DNA from: Microbacterium sp. nov. GSS16
GTDB lineage: Bacteria; Actinomycetota; Actinomycetes; Actinomycetales; Microbacteriaceae
Reading direction: 5' to 3'
Length of the DNA stretch: 64,000 nucleotides
Assembly (NCBI RefSeq): GCF_028198145.1
Contig: NZ_CP116338.1
Coordinates: forward strand, 2,728,001-2,792,000
Shown here: positions 9,444 to 18,402 of the stretch, one piece after another
Layout: every line of letters starts with the position of its first letter
Numbering within the stretch: position 1 is the stretch's first letter
Made by a program: the position numbers and the translations under genes
The notes under the pieces: model-generated
Seen by the model: the letters and a program-made list of their open reading frames with translations, nothing else
What the model was told of the DNA's origin: nothing
Databases searched by the model: none

Positions 9444-10202
9444 TCAGGCGAGCCGGGCGTGCACGACATCACCGGATGCCACGGCGCGCTCGGCGCCGTC
9501 GGCTTCGACCACCAGGCATGCGTCGTCGTGCAGACGCACGGCGCGGCCGTGCAGCGTCTCGCCGTGCGGCATCGTCACCTCGACGTCGCGGCCGAGGCTG
9601 AGACAGCGCCTCTCGGCCGCGGCGTGCAGCCCGGACGCGACAGGCCCGACGCGGGTCAGCTCGGCGACCAGGTCGCGAAGGCCGGTGAGGTAGTCCGAAA
9701 GCAGGCGATCGATGTCGGCAGACGCGCCCAGCGCCGCGAACGACGTGGCCGTGGGCACCGGCAGCTCATCGGCCGTCATCGCGGTGTTCACCCCGCTGCC
9801 CATGATCACGCCGTCCGGCGTGACCTCGGCGAGTATTCCGCAGATCTTGCGGCCGCCGACGAGCACGTCGTTGGGCCACTTGAACCCCACATCGTGCGCG
9901 GACAGCTGCGCGGCCACGGCATCCGTCATCGCGACTCCCGCAGCGAGCGGAAGCCAGCCCCACGCGTCGACGTCGGCGGGCAGATCGCGCAGCAGCACCG
10001 AGACGGCGAGCGCGGAGCCCGCAGGTGTGGTCCACGTGCGATCCAGCCGGCCCCGGCCGGCGGTCTGCGAGTCGGTCACGAGCGCCGCGAGATGTCCGAG
10101 CCGCTCGCCGGCGAGCCGCTCGCGCAGCTCGGCGTTGGTCGAGCCGCACGAGTCGAGCACGATGAGCGGGTCGGCGACGGCTCGGCTGTGCGCAAGCCGC
10201 AT
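9444..10202 (-). CDS. birA: Biotin--[acetyl-CoA-carboxylase] ligase, class I (no DNA-binding domain)
   Basis: A 252-residue biotin protein ligase that activates biotin as biotinyl-AMP and attaches it to carboxylase lysines. GRGRLDR, the adenylate-binding loop, is at residues 49-55; KWPNDVLVGGRKICG at 108-122 has the catalytic lysine region. The C-terminal SH3-like domain (LSLGRDVEVTMPHGETLHG) is present. There is no N-terminal winged helix, so it is not a biotin-operon repressor. The ATG at 10202 overlaps the stop of the gene upstream (TGATG), which ties it to the glycerophosphotransferase-like gene. Confidence 0.93.
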   Translation of the reverse strand: MRLAHSRAVADPLIVLDSCGSTNAELRERLAGERLGHLAALVTDSQTAGRGRLDRTWTTPAGSALAVSVLLRDLPADVDAWGWLPLAAGVAMTDAVAAQLSAHDVGFKWPNDVLVGGRKICGILAEVTPDGVIMGSGVNTAMTADELPVPTATSFAALGASADIDRLLSDYLTGLRDLVAELTRVGPVASGLHAAAERRCLSLGRDVEVTMPHGETLHGRAVRLHDDACLVVEADGAERAVASGDVVHARLA

Positions 10203-11482
10203 CAGTCGTCGTCCTCGTCGGCTCCGTCGCCGCCGTCCTGGTCGGATGCCCGGGCTCCGGCATCCCTGGCATGCCACTCGTCCCACTTGTGCATGAGCTG
10301 CTCGATCGCGCCGTGGAACTTCGCGGTGGCAGCTCCGGGGGCGGTGTCGCCGAAGTAGTGCTGCACCCAGGTGCGCAGCCGCGCGACCGCCTCGTCGTCG
10401 GCGGCGACCCGCTCGACCTCCGCCACGATGCGCGTAGCGCCATCGACGGTGAGCCACTCGCAGGCCGACAGGTATCCGGTCGTGTCGATGGATGCCCGCT
10501 CGTCGGACGGACGCGTGATCAGCAGCGGCTTGCCGGCGGCGAGCCGGTCATAGACCATCGCGGATATGTCGACGACGGCGACGTCGGCCGCGGCCAGCTG
10601 CCAGCCGAGCTCGGGGCCGTCGTCGTAGACGTGCTGAGCGCGGGGGTCGGCGGCGTTGGCCTGGTCGATCGCTGTGAGGATGCGGCGGTGCGCCGCGCCG
10701 TACTCGTCGTTCACGACGCCGCTGCGCGGATGCGGACGGTAGATCACCCGGTGGCGTCCGGTGGCGAGCAGCGCGCTGACCAGGGTCTCGCCGTGCGATG
10801 CGATCGAGCCGTAGTGCGCCGACGGACGATCGCCCTCCCAGGTCGGGGCGTAGAGCACGACCATGCGCTCGTCGGGGGTGTACGGCAGAGTGCCCGAGTA
10901 GTGGTCGGCCTGGGGCCGGCCGATCTCGATCGTGCGCGTGTCGAGGTCGTAGTCCCACAGCGTGCGACTGAGCCGATCGCGAGCGGCCTGACCCGCGATC
11001 AGCGCGTAGTCGTACGCCTTGTACTGATTGGTGGTCATGTACATCTTGTCGGACTCGCCGTGGTTGATGAACACGTGCCAGCGGCGGCCGTAGCGGAACA
11101 TCTGGAAGTTGCGGGTGTTCTGGTTGACGTAGAGCACGATGCGGATGTCCTGCTCGGCGATGAACCGCTCGAGATCACGTACGGTCGGCACGAAGGCGAC
11201 CGGAGGGGCGTCCTCCTCGATCAGCCGCTCCGCGCCGGTGGCGCTGCGGGACAGCACGACGACGGGCCACCGCTTCGCCAGCTCGGCGAGCGGCCGGTAC
11301 CACTGGCGCATCTGATACATGTTGACGGCGCCGTCGGCGAAGTACACCGCGATGCGGTAGTGCCCCTGCGGGTGCGGGCCCTGCGCGGCGAGGCGGCGTC
11401 GCACCCGCTGCACGGCCGCGCGCGAGACGAGCGCCTTCTTAAGCAGTCGATACGCCTTCTTCCCATCTGAGACCACACCCAT
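10202..11482 (-). CDS. CDP-glycerol glycerophosphotransferase-like protein, copy A of a tandem pair
   Basis: About 426 residues from the ATG at 11482, which has a strong CTGGAGGG ribosome site; the longer open frame to 11713 would overlap the paralogue. Family features: IVLYVNQNTRNFQMFRYG, VFINHGESDK, VLYAPTWEGDRP, VIYRPHPRSGV and DISAMVYDRLAAGKPLL, the pattern of TagB/TagF donor domains (a YAPTW loop and a late Asp-Ser-containing loop). It is strikingly similar to the next gene over most of its length. The C-terminal 20 residues are acidic. It probably transfers polyol-phosphate, or phosphate-linked sugar, units to a wall polymer in the cytoplasm; the exact substrate is unknown. Confidence 0.75.
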   Translation of the reverse strand: MGVVSDGKKAYRLLKKALVSRAAVQRVRRRLAAQGPHPQGHYRIAVYFADGAVNMYQMRQWYRPLAELAKRWPVVVLSRSATGAERLIEEDAPPVAFVPTVRDLERFIAEQDIRIVLYVNQNTRNFQMFRYGRRWHVFINHGESDKMYMTTNQYKAYDYALIAGQAARDRLSRTLWDYDLDTRTIEIGRPQADHYSGTLPYTPDERMVVLYAPTWEGDRPSAHYGSIASHGETLVSALLATGRHRVIYRPHPRSGVVNDEYGAAHRRILTAIDQANAADPRAQHVYDDGPELGWQLAAADVAVVDISAMVYDRLAAGKPLLITRPSDERASIDTTGYLSACEWLTVDGATRIVAEVERVAADDEAVARLRTWVQHYFGDTAPGAATAKFHGAIEQLMHKWDEWHARDAGARASDQDGGDGADEDDD

Positions 11483-11514
11483 CCCTCCAGGATACCGAGC
11501 GGTCGTGATCGCCC

Positions 11515-12738
11515 TCAGGCGTCGGGATGCCCGGCGGCGGCCTCCCAGAGCCGCTCGATCGCGGCCTCGAAGCGCGCGGTCGCCGCACCCGGCGAGGTGT
11601 CGCCGAAATAGCGCGTCGCCCACCGGCCCAGACGCTCGATGGCCGCCGAGTCCGCGCGCACGCGATCGATCTCGGCCACCGCATCGCCGCGGGCGGCGGT
11701 GGCGGTGAGCCACTCGCAGGCCGAGAGATAGCCGCTCTCGTCGATCTCAGCCTCCTCGCTCGCCGGGCGGGTCACGAGCAGCGGACGCCCGGTGGCGAGC
11801 CGGTCGTAGACCATCGCCGAGACGTCGAGCACCGCGACATCCGCCGCAGTCAGCTGCCAGCCGATGTCCGGACCGTCGTCGTGCACGTGGTGCGCGGCGG
11901 GATCGGCGGCGTTCGCCTCGGACAGCATCGCGATGATCCGCTCGTTCGCGGCGCGGTACTCGGCATCCATCACCCCGGTGCGCGGGTGAGGACGGTAGAC
12001 GACCCGATGACGCCCGGTGGCGAGCAGGGCTGCGACGAGCGCGACGCCGTGCGTGCGCACCGACCCGTACGCCATCGACGCCCGATCCCCCTCCCAGGTC
12101 GGCGCATAGAGCACGACCGTGCGCTCATCGGGCGTGAACGGCACGTCACCGGCGAAGTGATCGGCCTGCGGCCGGCCGATCATGCTCGTGCGCTCGTCGA
12201 CGTCGTACTCCCACAGCGCATCGGCCAGCCGCTCACGCGCCGCCTGCCCGGCGATGAAGGCGTGATCGTAGGCCTTGTACTGATTGCTGCTCATGTAGAC
12301 CTTGTCGGACTCGCCGTGGTTGATGAACACGTGCATGCGCCGGCCGTACCGGAACATCTGGAAGTTGCGGGTGTTCTGATTCACGTACAGCACGATGCAG
12401 ATGTCCTGCTCGGCGAGGAATGCCTCGAGCTCGGCGACCTCGGGGACGAACGCGACAGGCAGGGCGTCGTCGCGCAGCAGTGCCTGCGCCCCGCGCGGCG
12501 AGCGCGAGAGCACGACGACGGGGTGCCGGTCGGCGAGGCGCTGCAGCGGGAGGTACCACTGCCGGATCTGGTACATGTTCACCTCGGTGTCGGCGAAGTA
12601 CACCGCGATGTGGAACCGCCCGGCGGGCAGGGCCGGCCTGACGGCGAGCATCTCCCGCACGCTGCGCCGCGCCTCCCTCAGCCGCATTGCGCGCCGCATC
12701 AGCCCGACGGCCTTCCTCGCGTCTCGCAGAACGTCCAT
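11515..12738 (-). CDS. CDP-glycerol glycerophosphotransferase-like protein, copy B of a tandem pair
   Basis: About 407 residues from the ATG at 12738; the frame open to 13776 is antisense to the GT2 gene and not credible. It shares whole blocks with copy A: AVYFADTEVNMYQIRQWY, NQNTRNFQMFRYGRR, VFINHGESDK, GRPQADHF, VVLYAPTWEGDRAS and VSAMVYDRLATGRPLL. It differs mainly at both ends and around residues 60-100. The two lie 32 bp apart in the same direction, a recent-looking tandem duplication. It is divergent from the GT2 gene, with 72 bp between for promoters. Substrate unknown. Confidence 0.75.
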   Translation of the reverse strand: MDVLRDARKAVGLMRRAMRLREARRSVREMLAVRPALPAGRFHIAVYFADTEVNMYQIRQWYLPLQRLADRHPVVVLSRSPRGAQALLRDDALPVAFVPEVAELEAFLAEQDICIVLYVNQNTRNFQMFRYGRRMHVFINHGESDKVYMSSNQYKAYDHAFIAGQAARERLADALWEYDVDERTSMIGRPQADHFAGDVPFTPDERTVVLYAPTWEGDRASMAYGSVRTHGVALVAALLATGRHRVVYRPHPRTGVMDAEYRAANERIIAMLSEANAADPAAHHVHDDGPDIGWQLTAADVAVLDVSAMVYDRLATGRPLLVTRPASEEAEIDESGYLSACEWLTATAARGDAVAEIDRVRADSAAIERLGRWATRYFGDTSPGAATARFEAAIERLWEAAAGHPDA

Positions 12739-12810
12739 CCCCGGACGGTATCGAGGCAACCTCCGAATCGCCCGTGCCGGCGGGCTGGGGGCGCATGACA
12801 TGATCGACAC

Positions 12811-13875
12811 GTGCAGGATGACGACAGCTCCACCTCCGCCGGCGTCTCGTTCGTGATGCCGGTTCTGAACGAGCGCGACTACCTTGAGCACGCCGTGCGC
12901 TCGGTGCTGGAGCAGGACATCGACGGCCCCGTCGAGCTCGTGCTCGCGCTGGGTCCGTCCAGCGACGGCACCACCGAGCTGGCCGGACGCCTCGCGGCTG
13001 AGGACCCCCGCATCATCCTGGTCGACAACCCCGCCGCGCACATCCCGGTGGGACTGAACGCCGCGATCCGGGCCAGCCGGCACCCCACGATCATCCGCGT
13101 CGACGCGCACTCCGAGCTCTCCCCCGGGTACGCCCGCCGCGCGCTCGAGACGCTGCGGCGCACGGGAGCGGCGAACGTCGGCGGGATCATGCGCGCCGAC
13201 GGCCGCACCCCCTTTCAGCGCGCCGTGGCGCGACTGTACAACTCGCCCGTGGGGCTCGGCGGCGGCGCCTACCACGGCAGCGAGCACGAGGGCGAAGCCG
13301 AGTCGGCGTATCTCGGCGTGATGCGCCGCGACGTCGTCGAGCAGGTGGGTCTGTTCGACGAGACCATCCGACGCGGCGAGGACTGGGAGCTGAATCTGCG
13401 AATCCGGCAGGCCGGTCACCTCGTGTGGTTCGACCCGGCGCTCTCGGTCACGTACTGGCCGCGCGAGAGCTGGTCGCGTCTGGCGCGCCAGTTCCGTGCC
13501 ACGGGTGCGTGGCGGGGCGAGCTGGTGCGCCGGTTCGGTCGTCGCAACGGGCTGCGCTTCTTCGCGCCGCCCGCCCTGGTGGTGGTGACGGCGGTCGCTC
13601 TGCTGGTCGCCATCCTGCAGCTCGTCGGCGTGCTGCGCGGCATCGCCGCCCTGATCGCCTCGGTGATCTATCTGCCCCTCATCGCCTACGCTCTGCTGGT
13701 CATCGGAGTGGGCGTGGTGAGCCCGGGCCCGGTGCGGCAGCGTCTGTGGACGATGGCCGTGCTGCCGACCATGCACTTGTCATGGGGTCTCGGCTTCATC
13801 GGCGGCGCGCTGCGCGGCGCCGGCGACACGGTGGATGCGTCGCGACTCGGGTCGCGCAATACGCCGCTGCCCTGA
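12811..13875 (+). CDS. Membrane-bound family 2 glycosyltransferase (ExoA-like)
   Basis: A 354-residue GT-A enzyme. The N-terminal domain has VSFVMPVLNERDYLEHAV, the metal-binding region around DAHSELSPGYA (about 91-101), and GLFDETIRRGEDWELNLR (about 178-195) with the catalytic ED. Three hydrophobic segments follow between about 250 and 335, so the active site faces the cytoplasm and works on a lipid-linked acceptor. The domain order resembles ExoA-type enzymes of exopolysaccharide synthesis. GTG start at 12811. Likely adds a sugar to the polymer or its lipid-linked precursor. Confidence 0.85.
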   Translation: MQDDDSSTSAGVSFVMPVLNERDYLEHAVRSVLEQDIDGPVELVLALGPSSDGTTELAGRLAAEDPRIILVDNPAAHIPVGLNAAIRASRHPTIIRVDAHSELSPGYARRALETLRRTGAANVGGIMRADGRTPFQRAVARLYNSPVGLGGGAYHGSEHEGEAESAYLGVMRRDVVEQVGLFDETIRRGEDWELNLRIRQAGHLVWFDPALSVTYWPRESWSRLARQFRATGAWRGELVRRFGRRNGLRFFAPPALVVVTAVALLVAILQLVGVLRGIAALIASVIYLPLIAYALLVIGVGVVSPGPVRQRLWTMAVLPTMHLSWGLGFIGGALRGAGDTVDASRLGSRNTPLP

Positions 13876-13905
13876 GTCGTCGATGGGTCGGCCCGTCGAC
13901 GACTC
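13874..13905. terminator. Hairpin terminator between convergent genes
   Basis: A perfect 10-bp inverted repeat (GAGTCGTCGA / TCGACGACTC), with a smaller GGG/CCC pairing in the loop, begins at the stop codon of the GT2 gene and fills most of the 52-bp gap to the convergent gene. There is no long T run on either side. It could serve both directions. Confidence 0.7.
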
Positions 13906-13927
13906 AAGAACCCGGACAGGCTGGTGC

Positions 13928-15364
13928 TCAGGCGGTCAGCCATCCCTGATCGAGGATGCGCGAGACGACGCGATTCGCGGCCTGCCCGTCATCGCGCCGG
14001 TTGAACTGCGCGCGCCACGCGGCGTACCGCTCGCGGTAGGCCTCAGGCACCTCGGGCTCGTCTAGCGCTCGCACCAGTTCCTCCTGGCTGTGCACGAGCG
14101 GCCCCGGCGCGCGCTCGGCGAGGTCGAAGTAGAACCCGCGCAGCTCTCCGCGGTAGTGCTCGAGATCGGGCACGAGGAAGAACATCGGCCGTCCCGTGAC
14201 GCTGAAGTCGAACATCACCGAGGAGTAGTCGGTGACGAGCACATCGGCGATGAGCAGCAGCCGAGCGGTCTCGGGGTACCCGGTGACGTCGATGACCCTG
14301 GCCCCGGCATGATCGCGCCCCGGCCGGATGGTGCGCGAGTGACCGCGCACCAGCACGACCGAGTCGGTCTGCTCGGCCAGCAGCTGCGGGTCGACGAAGT
14401 CGACCATCTCGGAGCGGTCGTCGCGCCAGGTGGGCGCGTAGAGGATGACCCGCTCGTCGGCGCGGATGCCCAGAGCCTCGCGGACGGGCGCCGGATCGCC
14501 GTTCACGAGCACGTCGTTGCGGGGGTAGCCCTCGACCCAGATCGGCTTGCCGAAGAACGCGTACGCCTTCTTCAGGATGCGGGCGGCGTACGGGTTCTGC
14601 GCGAGCAGCACATCCCACCGACGGGACTCCTTGAAGACCGCCGCCATCCGGCGCGGGTCGAATCCGGGCCGGTGCAGGGCGAGCCGCTTCAGCGGCGTGC
14701 CGTGCCAGGTCTGCAGCACGATCTGGCCGGGTTTGCGCACGAAGCGACGTCTGAGCCAGTCGTTGACGATGAGGATGCGCGATTCCGCACGTGCCCGCCA
14801 CCAGTCCGGTCCGCCCTCGACGACCGGCACCGCGCCTTCTGGCACCTCCACCGACAGGTCGGTGACGCTCCAGTACCTGGTCACCGACGGGGCACGCTCG
14901 GCGAGCACGCGGTCGATCGCCCGCGGATTGCATCCGGCGGTCTGGCCGTAGAAGCTCTCGAAGAAGACCGCGTTCTCACCGGCGCCGATCTGCGAGGCGT
15001 ATCGCTGCTCGAGCGTGCGCTGCCCCTCCGGCGTCTCGTAGATGGGCGCGATGGGCGGGGCGATGACGACATCCGCGCCGCGCACCTCGATCCGCAGACC
15101 TGCCAGCAGCGTCGGCTCGATCTCGACGTCGCCGAGCTCGACGCCCTCCACCGTCAGCTCGTATGCGCCCGCGGGCAGCGGCAGCGCTGCTCCTCCCCAG
15201 CGCGAGGTCTGCAGCGGCAGCGTCGCCTTCCACGTCTTCCCGCCGCCGGTGAGGCGGGCGCTGACGCGGGCGCGCGGCCCGACGAGGGCGGCGGATGCCG
15301 GACGGGCGCCTGTGCCCGAGACGATCAGCGTCTGAGTCTGCTCATCGATGCGAGCCGTGGTCAT
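13928..15364 (-). CDS. CDP-glycerol glycerophosphotransferase (TagF/TagB family)
   Basis: A 478-residue classical family member: VLQTWHGTPLKRL, LLAQNPYAARIL, VILYAPTWRDDRSE and VTDYSSVMFDFS, the last holding donor-binding residues. The first 120 residues form a beta-rich extra domain not needed for catalysis. Such enzymes move polyol-phosphate from CDP-polyol to the growing teichoic acid at the inner membrane face. Its ATG overlaps the stop of the next-upstream gene (ATGA), so the two are translationally coupled. Whether it primes (TagB-like) or polymerises (TagF-like) cannot be decided from sequence. Confidence 0.88.
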   Translation of the reverse strand: MTTARIDEQTQTLIVSGTGARPASAALVGPRARVSARLTGGGKTWKATLPLQTSRWGGAALPLPAGAYELTVEGVELGDVEIEPTLLAGLRIEVRGADVVIAPPIAPIYETPEGQRTLEQRYASQIGAGENAVFFESFYGQTAGCNPRAIDRVLAERAPSVTRYWSVTDLSVEVPEGAVPVVEGGPDWWRARAESRILIVNDWLRRRFVRKPGQIVLQTWHGTPLKRLALHRPGFDPRRMAAVFKESRRWDVLLAQNPYAARILKKAYAFFGKPIWVEGYPRNDVLVNGDPAPVREALGIRADERVILYAPTWRDDRSEMVDFVDPQLLAEQTDSVVLVRGHSRTIRPGRDHAGARVIDVTGYPETARLLLIADVLVTDYSSVMFDFSVTGRPMFFLVPDLEHYRGELRGFYFDLAERAPGPLVHSQEELVRALDEPEVPEAYRERYAAWRAQFNRRDDGQAANRVVSRILDQGWLTA

Positions 15365-16614
15365 CGTGCTCCCTTCGGCGCGGGGATGCCGCGCGCGCGG
15401 ATGGCCTGGTACACGCGGCGGGCGTTCTGCCCGTCGCGATGCGCGTGCATGTGCGCGCTGAGTTCGGCTGAGCGCGCCGAGCGCTCGGCCCTGACCGCGT
15501 CGTCGGCGAGCACGGCGTCGAGCTGCTCGAGCGCTCCCGCCCAGTCGGTCGCGTGATCGTCACCCGCGACATCGGAATACGGTCCGTAGAAGCCGCGCTC
15601 GCGGGCGTACTGCTCGGCATCCGGTGCCAGGTACACGACCGGCATGGCCAGCAGGCCCACGTCGTACGCCATCGAGGAGTAGTCGGTGATGAGCACGTCG
15701 ACGCGGGGCAGCGCCGGGGTGACATCGGCGAGCAGGTCGGAGTTCAGCATCCGCACCCGGCCGCTCGACCACGGCGGCGCGTACGCGCCGGCGCCGAGCG
15801 GATGCGATCGGATGAACAGGATGGCGTCGTGCCTCTCGAGAAGCCGCACGATGTCGACCCACTGTGCGGCTGAGGGCACCGCCGGATCGGGGGCGCCGTC
15901 GCGCCAGGTGGGGGCGTACAGCAGCACCCGCTGAGAGGTGAGCACCGGGCCGGTGCGGGTGAGCAGCTGCGTCGCGGTCGCGCGGCGCTGAGCGTCGGAG
16001 CCCTGCGAGAGCACGTCGACGCGGGGCTCGCCCGTGACGACCACCCGGTCGTCGCCGAGACCGAAAGCCGACTCGAGCCGGCCGCGCGAGCGGTGCGAGG
16101 CGGCGGGCAGCACCTGGATGCGCTGGGCGGCGCCGCGGTACATCGCCGTCAGCAGCCGACGCAGCAGCCCGGCCCCAGGGATCCCCGCCGGCACCTCTGC
16201 GGTGATCGGCGAATCCAGTCCGATGCGCTTGAGCGGGATGCCGTGCCAGAGCTGCACGACGAACGCGTCACTGCTGCCGTATCTGTTCACATCCCCCAGC
16301 CCGTGCGTGACGACGAGGACACCCGCACGGATCGTCGCCCACCAGCCGCGGACGCCGTCGCGCGGGACGGTGCGGATGCCCAGGGCCCTGGCGTCGTCGG
16401 CATCCCGCGGCGAGCGCGCGAGCCACAGCACGCGATGTCCGACGTCGGCCGCCACGCGGTACAGCGCGAGGGCGCCGTCGCCGACGCCGGCCCCGCAGCC
16501 GAAGACCCAGCGGTCGCCGCGCGGGATCAGCAGCGCCGCGATGCGTCCTGCGGCATACAGCGGCATCCGGAGCAGCTTCGCCGCGTTGCCGGAGCCGAAT
16601 GAGAAGGACGCCAC
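15361..16614 (-). CDS. CDP-glycerol glycerophosphotransferase (TagF/TagB family)
   Basis: A 417-residue enzyme with the family motifs VVQLWHGIPLKRIG, LLYAPTWRDGAPD, FIRSHPLGAGA and ITDYSSMAYDVG. It partners the overlapping downstream gene (ATGA overlap at 15361-15364), a two-gene set that could act in sequence on one teichoic-acid chain. The GTG start at 16614 has no convincing ribosome site and lies within the 3' arm of a 15-bp hairpin (16601-16647); the in-frame ATG at 16566 is a real alternative. The N-terminus (LYAAGRIAALLIP) may be amphipathic. Confidence 0.87.
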   Translation of the reverse strand: MASFSFGSGNAAKLLRMPLYAAGRIAALLIPRGDRWVFGCGAGVGDGALALYRVAADVGHRVLWLARSPRDADDARALGIRTVPRDGVRGWWATIRAGVLVVTHGLGDVNRYGSSDAFVVQLWHGIPLKRIGLDSPITAEVPAGIPGAGLLRRLLTAMYRGAAQRIQVLPAASHRSRGRLESAFGLGDDRVVVTGEPRVDVLSQGSDAQRRATATQLLTRTGPVLTSQRVLLYAPTWRDGAPDPAVPSAAQWVDIVRLLERHDAILFIRSHPLGAGAYAPPWSSGRVRMLNSDLLADVTPALPRVDVLITDYSSMAYDVGLLAMPVVYLAPDAEQYARERGFYGPYSDVAGDDHATDWAGALEQLDAVLADDAVRAERSARSAELSAHMHAHRDGQNARRVYQAIRARGIPAPKGAR

Positions 16615-16647
16615 CTCGCGAGCCTATCGCGGGGTGGCGTCCTTCTC
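16601..16647 (-). terminator. 15-bp hairpin overlapping a start codon
   Basis: Arms 16601-16615 and 16633-16647 are perfectly complementary over 15 bp with a 17-nt loop. On the minus strand the hairpin lies upstream of the HtrA stop? No: it lies between the HtrA stop at 16668 (transcribed towards it) and the glycerophosphotransferase start at 16614. As a transcript element it looks like the HtrA terminator, but its 3' arm contains the GTG start and the first codons of the next gene, so read-through RNA would hide that start. Confidence 0.65.
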
Positions 16648-16667
16648 GGGGAGTCGGCCGGCAGGGC

Positions 16668-18305
16668 TCAGAGCTTGAGCTCTCCCAGCGTCACCTTCGC
16701 CTCATAGGTCCTGCCGGAGCGGACGTAGCTCAGCGTGGCCTCGCTGCCGGCCGCCGCCGCGCGAACCTGCGCGGTGAGGTCGCTGGCGCCGGTGATCGGC
16801 ACGCCGTTGAACTGGGTGACGATGTCTCCGGACTTCAGGCCCGCTTCGTCGGCCGCGCCGCCGGGGGTCGGGGTGTCGATCGCGGCGCCCGCGACCGACA
16901 CGCCCTTCACGCTCGACGCGTCGCGCACGGTGGCGCCGAGCAGGCCGTGGGTCGCAGCACCGTCGGCGATGATCTCGTCGGCGACGCGCTGGGCGATGTT
17001 CGACGGGATTGCGAAGCCGAGGCCGATCGACCCTGCCTCGCTCGACGACGAGCCGCCGGCGGTCGCGATCGCGACGTTGATGCCGATCAGGCTTCCCTTG
17101 CTGTCGACGAGTGCGCCACCGGAGTTTCCGGGGTTGATGGCCGCGTCGGTCTGGATGACGGCGATCGAGATCGACTGCTTCGCCTGCTGCTGGCCCATGC
17201 CGGGGATGTCGAATTGGAACGGATTGCCGCTGCCGCCCTGGTCGCCTTCGCTGTCGGGCTGCGCCGAGCTGTCGGGAAGCGCAGACGAGGCGACCTCGAT
17301 GCTGCGGTTCAGCGCGCTGACGATTCCCGTGGTGACGGAGTTCGACAGGCCGAGCGGTGCGCCCACCGCGACGGCGGTGTCGCCGACGTTGAGCTTGCTC
17401 GAATCGGCCATCTCGATCGGGGTGAGATCCTTCGCTCCCTCGAGCTTGATCACGGCGAGGTCGTACACCGGGTCGGTGCCCACGACGCTGGCCTGGAAGA
17501 TCCGGCCGTCGGACGTGGTCACGCGGATGGCCGGGTCGGCCACGGCGCCGCCGAGGGTGACCACGTGCGTGTTGGTCAGGACGTGCCCCTCCTTGTCGAG
17601 GATGACACCGGAGCCGCTGCCCGACTCGCTCGAGCCCGCGACCTCGATGGTGACCACCGACGGCAGCACCTCGCTGGCGATGGCAGTGGTCTCGTTGACC
17701 GAGCCCGGGTTGTTGACCGTGACGCTCTGCGGACCGGTGGCCGACTGGGATGCCGGACGGTCGAACACGGCCGTGCCGATGGCGCTGCCGCCGAATCCGG
17801 CCACACCGCCGACGAGCGCCGCGGCGAGGATGAGACCGGCGACCTTGACCGGTCCGCCGCTCCGCTTCTCGGTGCTGTGCGGGCCCTGCGCGGCGGCCCC
17901 GGTCTGCGGCGTCGATCCGGTCGGGGCGGCGACCAGCGTCGGGTCGAGGCTGAGGGTGGGCTGCTCGGACGAGGGCGATCCCGTCGGATGCTGCGGCTGG
18001 GGCATCCCGTGCTGGGGGGCGCCGTACGGCGCACCGCCGGGGTGGGCGCCGGGCTGGGGGGCGCCGGGCTGGGGGGCGCCGGGCTGGGGAGCGCCGGGCT
18101 GGGACTGGGCCGCGTGACCGAAGCTTCCGCCGGGCTGCGGCGGGGTGCCGTATGACGCGCCCGGCTGAGGTGCCGCGGGGGCCTGCCACCGCGCCTGGTC
18201 GGAGCCGAAGTGCGAGGGCGCGTGCTGCCCGGGCGCCGACGACGGCGGGGTCTGAGCCGAGGCCTCGGGGTTCGAGGGCTGGTCGGGGGTGCTGTTGTCG
18301 TTCAT
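16668..18305 (-). CDS. Membrane-anchored HtrA/DegP-type serine protease with PDZ domain
   Basis: A 545-residue envelope protease. A long Pro/Gln/Gly-rich cytoplasmic part (1-150) includes a four-fold 15-bp DNA repeat (18046-18105) giving QPGAP units. One membrane segment follows at about 155-181. The trypsin-like domain has the full triad: His247 in TNTHVV, Asp282 in YDLAVIK, Ser395 in GNSGGALVD. A single PDZ domain covers about 450-540. Such proteases handle misfolded envelope proteins. The ATG at 18305 has an AAGGAG site. It is divergent from the aminotransferase gene with 97 bp between them. Confidence 0.93.
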   Translation of the reverse strand: MNDNSTPDQPSNPEASAQTPPSSAPGQHAPSHFGSDQARWQAPAAPQPGASYGTPPQPGGSFGHAAQSQPGAPQPGAPQPGAPQPGAHPGGAPYGAPQHGMPQPQHPTGSPSSEQPTLSLDPTLVAAPTGSTPQTGAAAQGPHSTEKRSGGPVKVAGLILAAALVGGVAGFGGSAIGTAVFDRPASQSATGPQSVTVNNPGSVNETTAIASEVLPSVVTIEVAGSSESGSGSGVILDKEGHVLTNTHVVTLGGAVADPAIRVTTSDGRIFQASVVGTDPVYDLAVIKLEGAKDLTPIEMADSSKLNVGDTAVAVGAPLGLSNSVTTGIVSALNRSIEVASSALPDSSAQPDSEGDQGGSGNPFQFDIPGMGQQQAKQSISIAVIQTDAAINPGNSGGALVDSKGSLIGINVAIATAGGSSSSEAGSIGLGFAIPSNIAQRVADEIIADGAATHGLLGATVRDASSVKGVSVAGAAIDTPTPGGAADEAGLKSGDIVTQFNGVPITGASDLTAQVRAAAAGSEATLSYVRSGRTYEAKVTLGELKL

Positions 18306-18402
18306 CTTCTGCTCCTTCTCAATGCCCTATCAGAGTGACAACCGAGTCTGTGCGTTTCGTATGCCGCCGATGACATTCGCCTATGGTCTTAGCCTGTTCT
18401 GC

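Noticed and set aside
11515..13776. 753-residue frame extending copy B through the GT2 gene
   Set aside because: It is antisense to a convincing GT2 enzyme; the family homology begins only near 12738.
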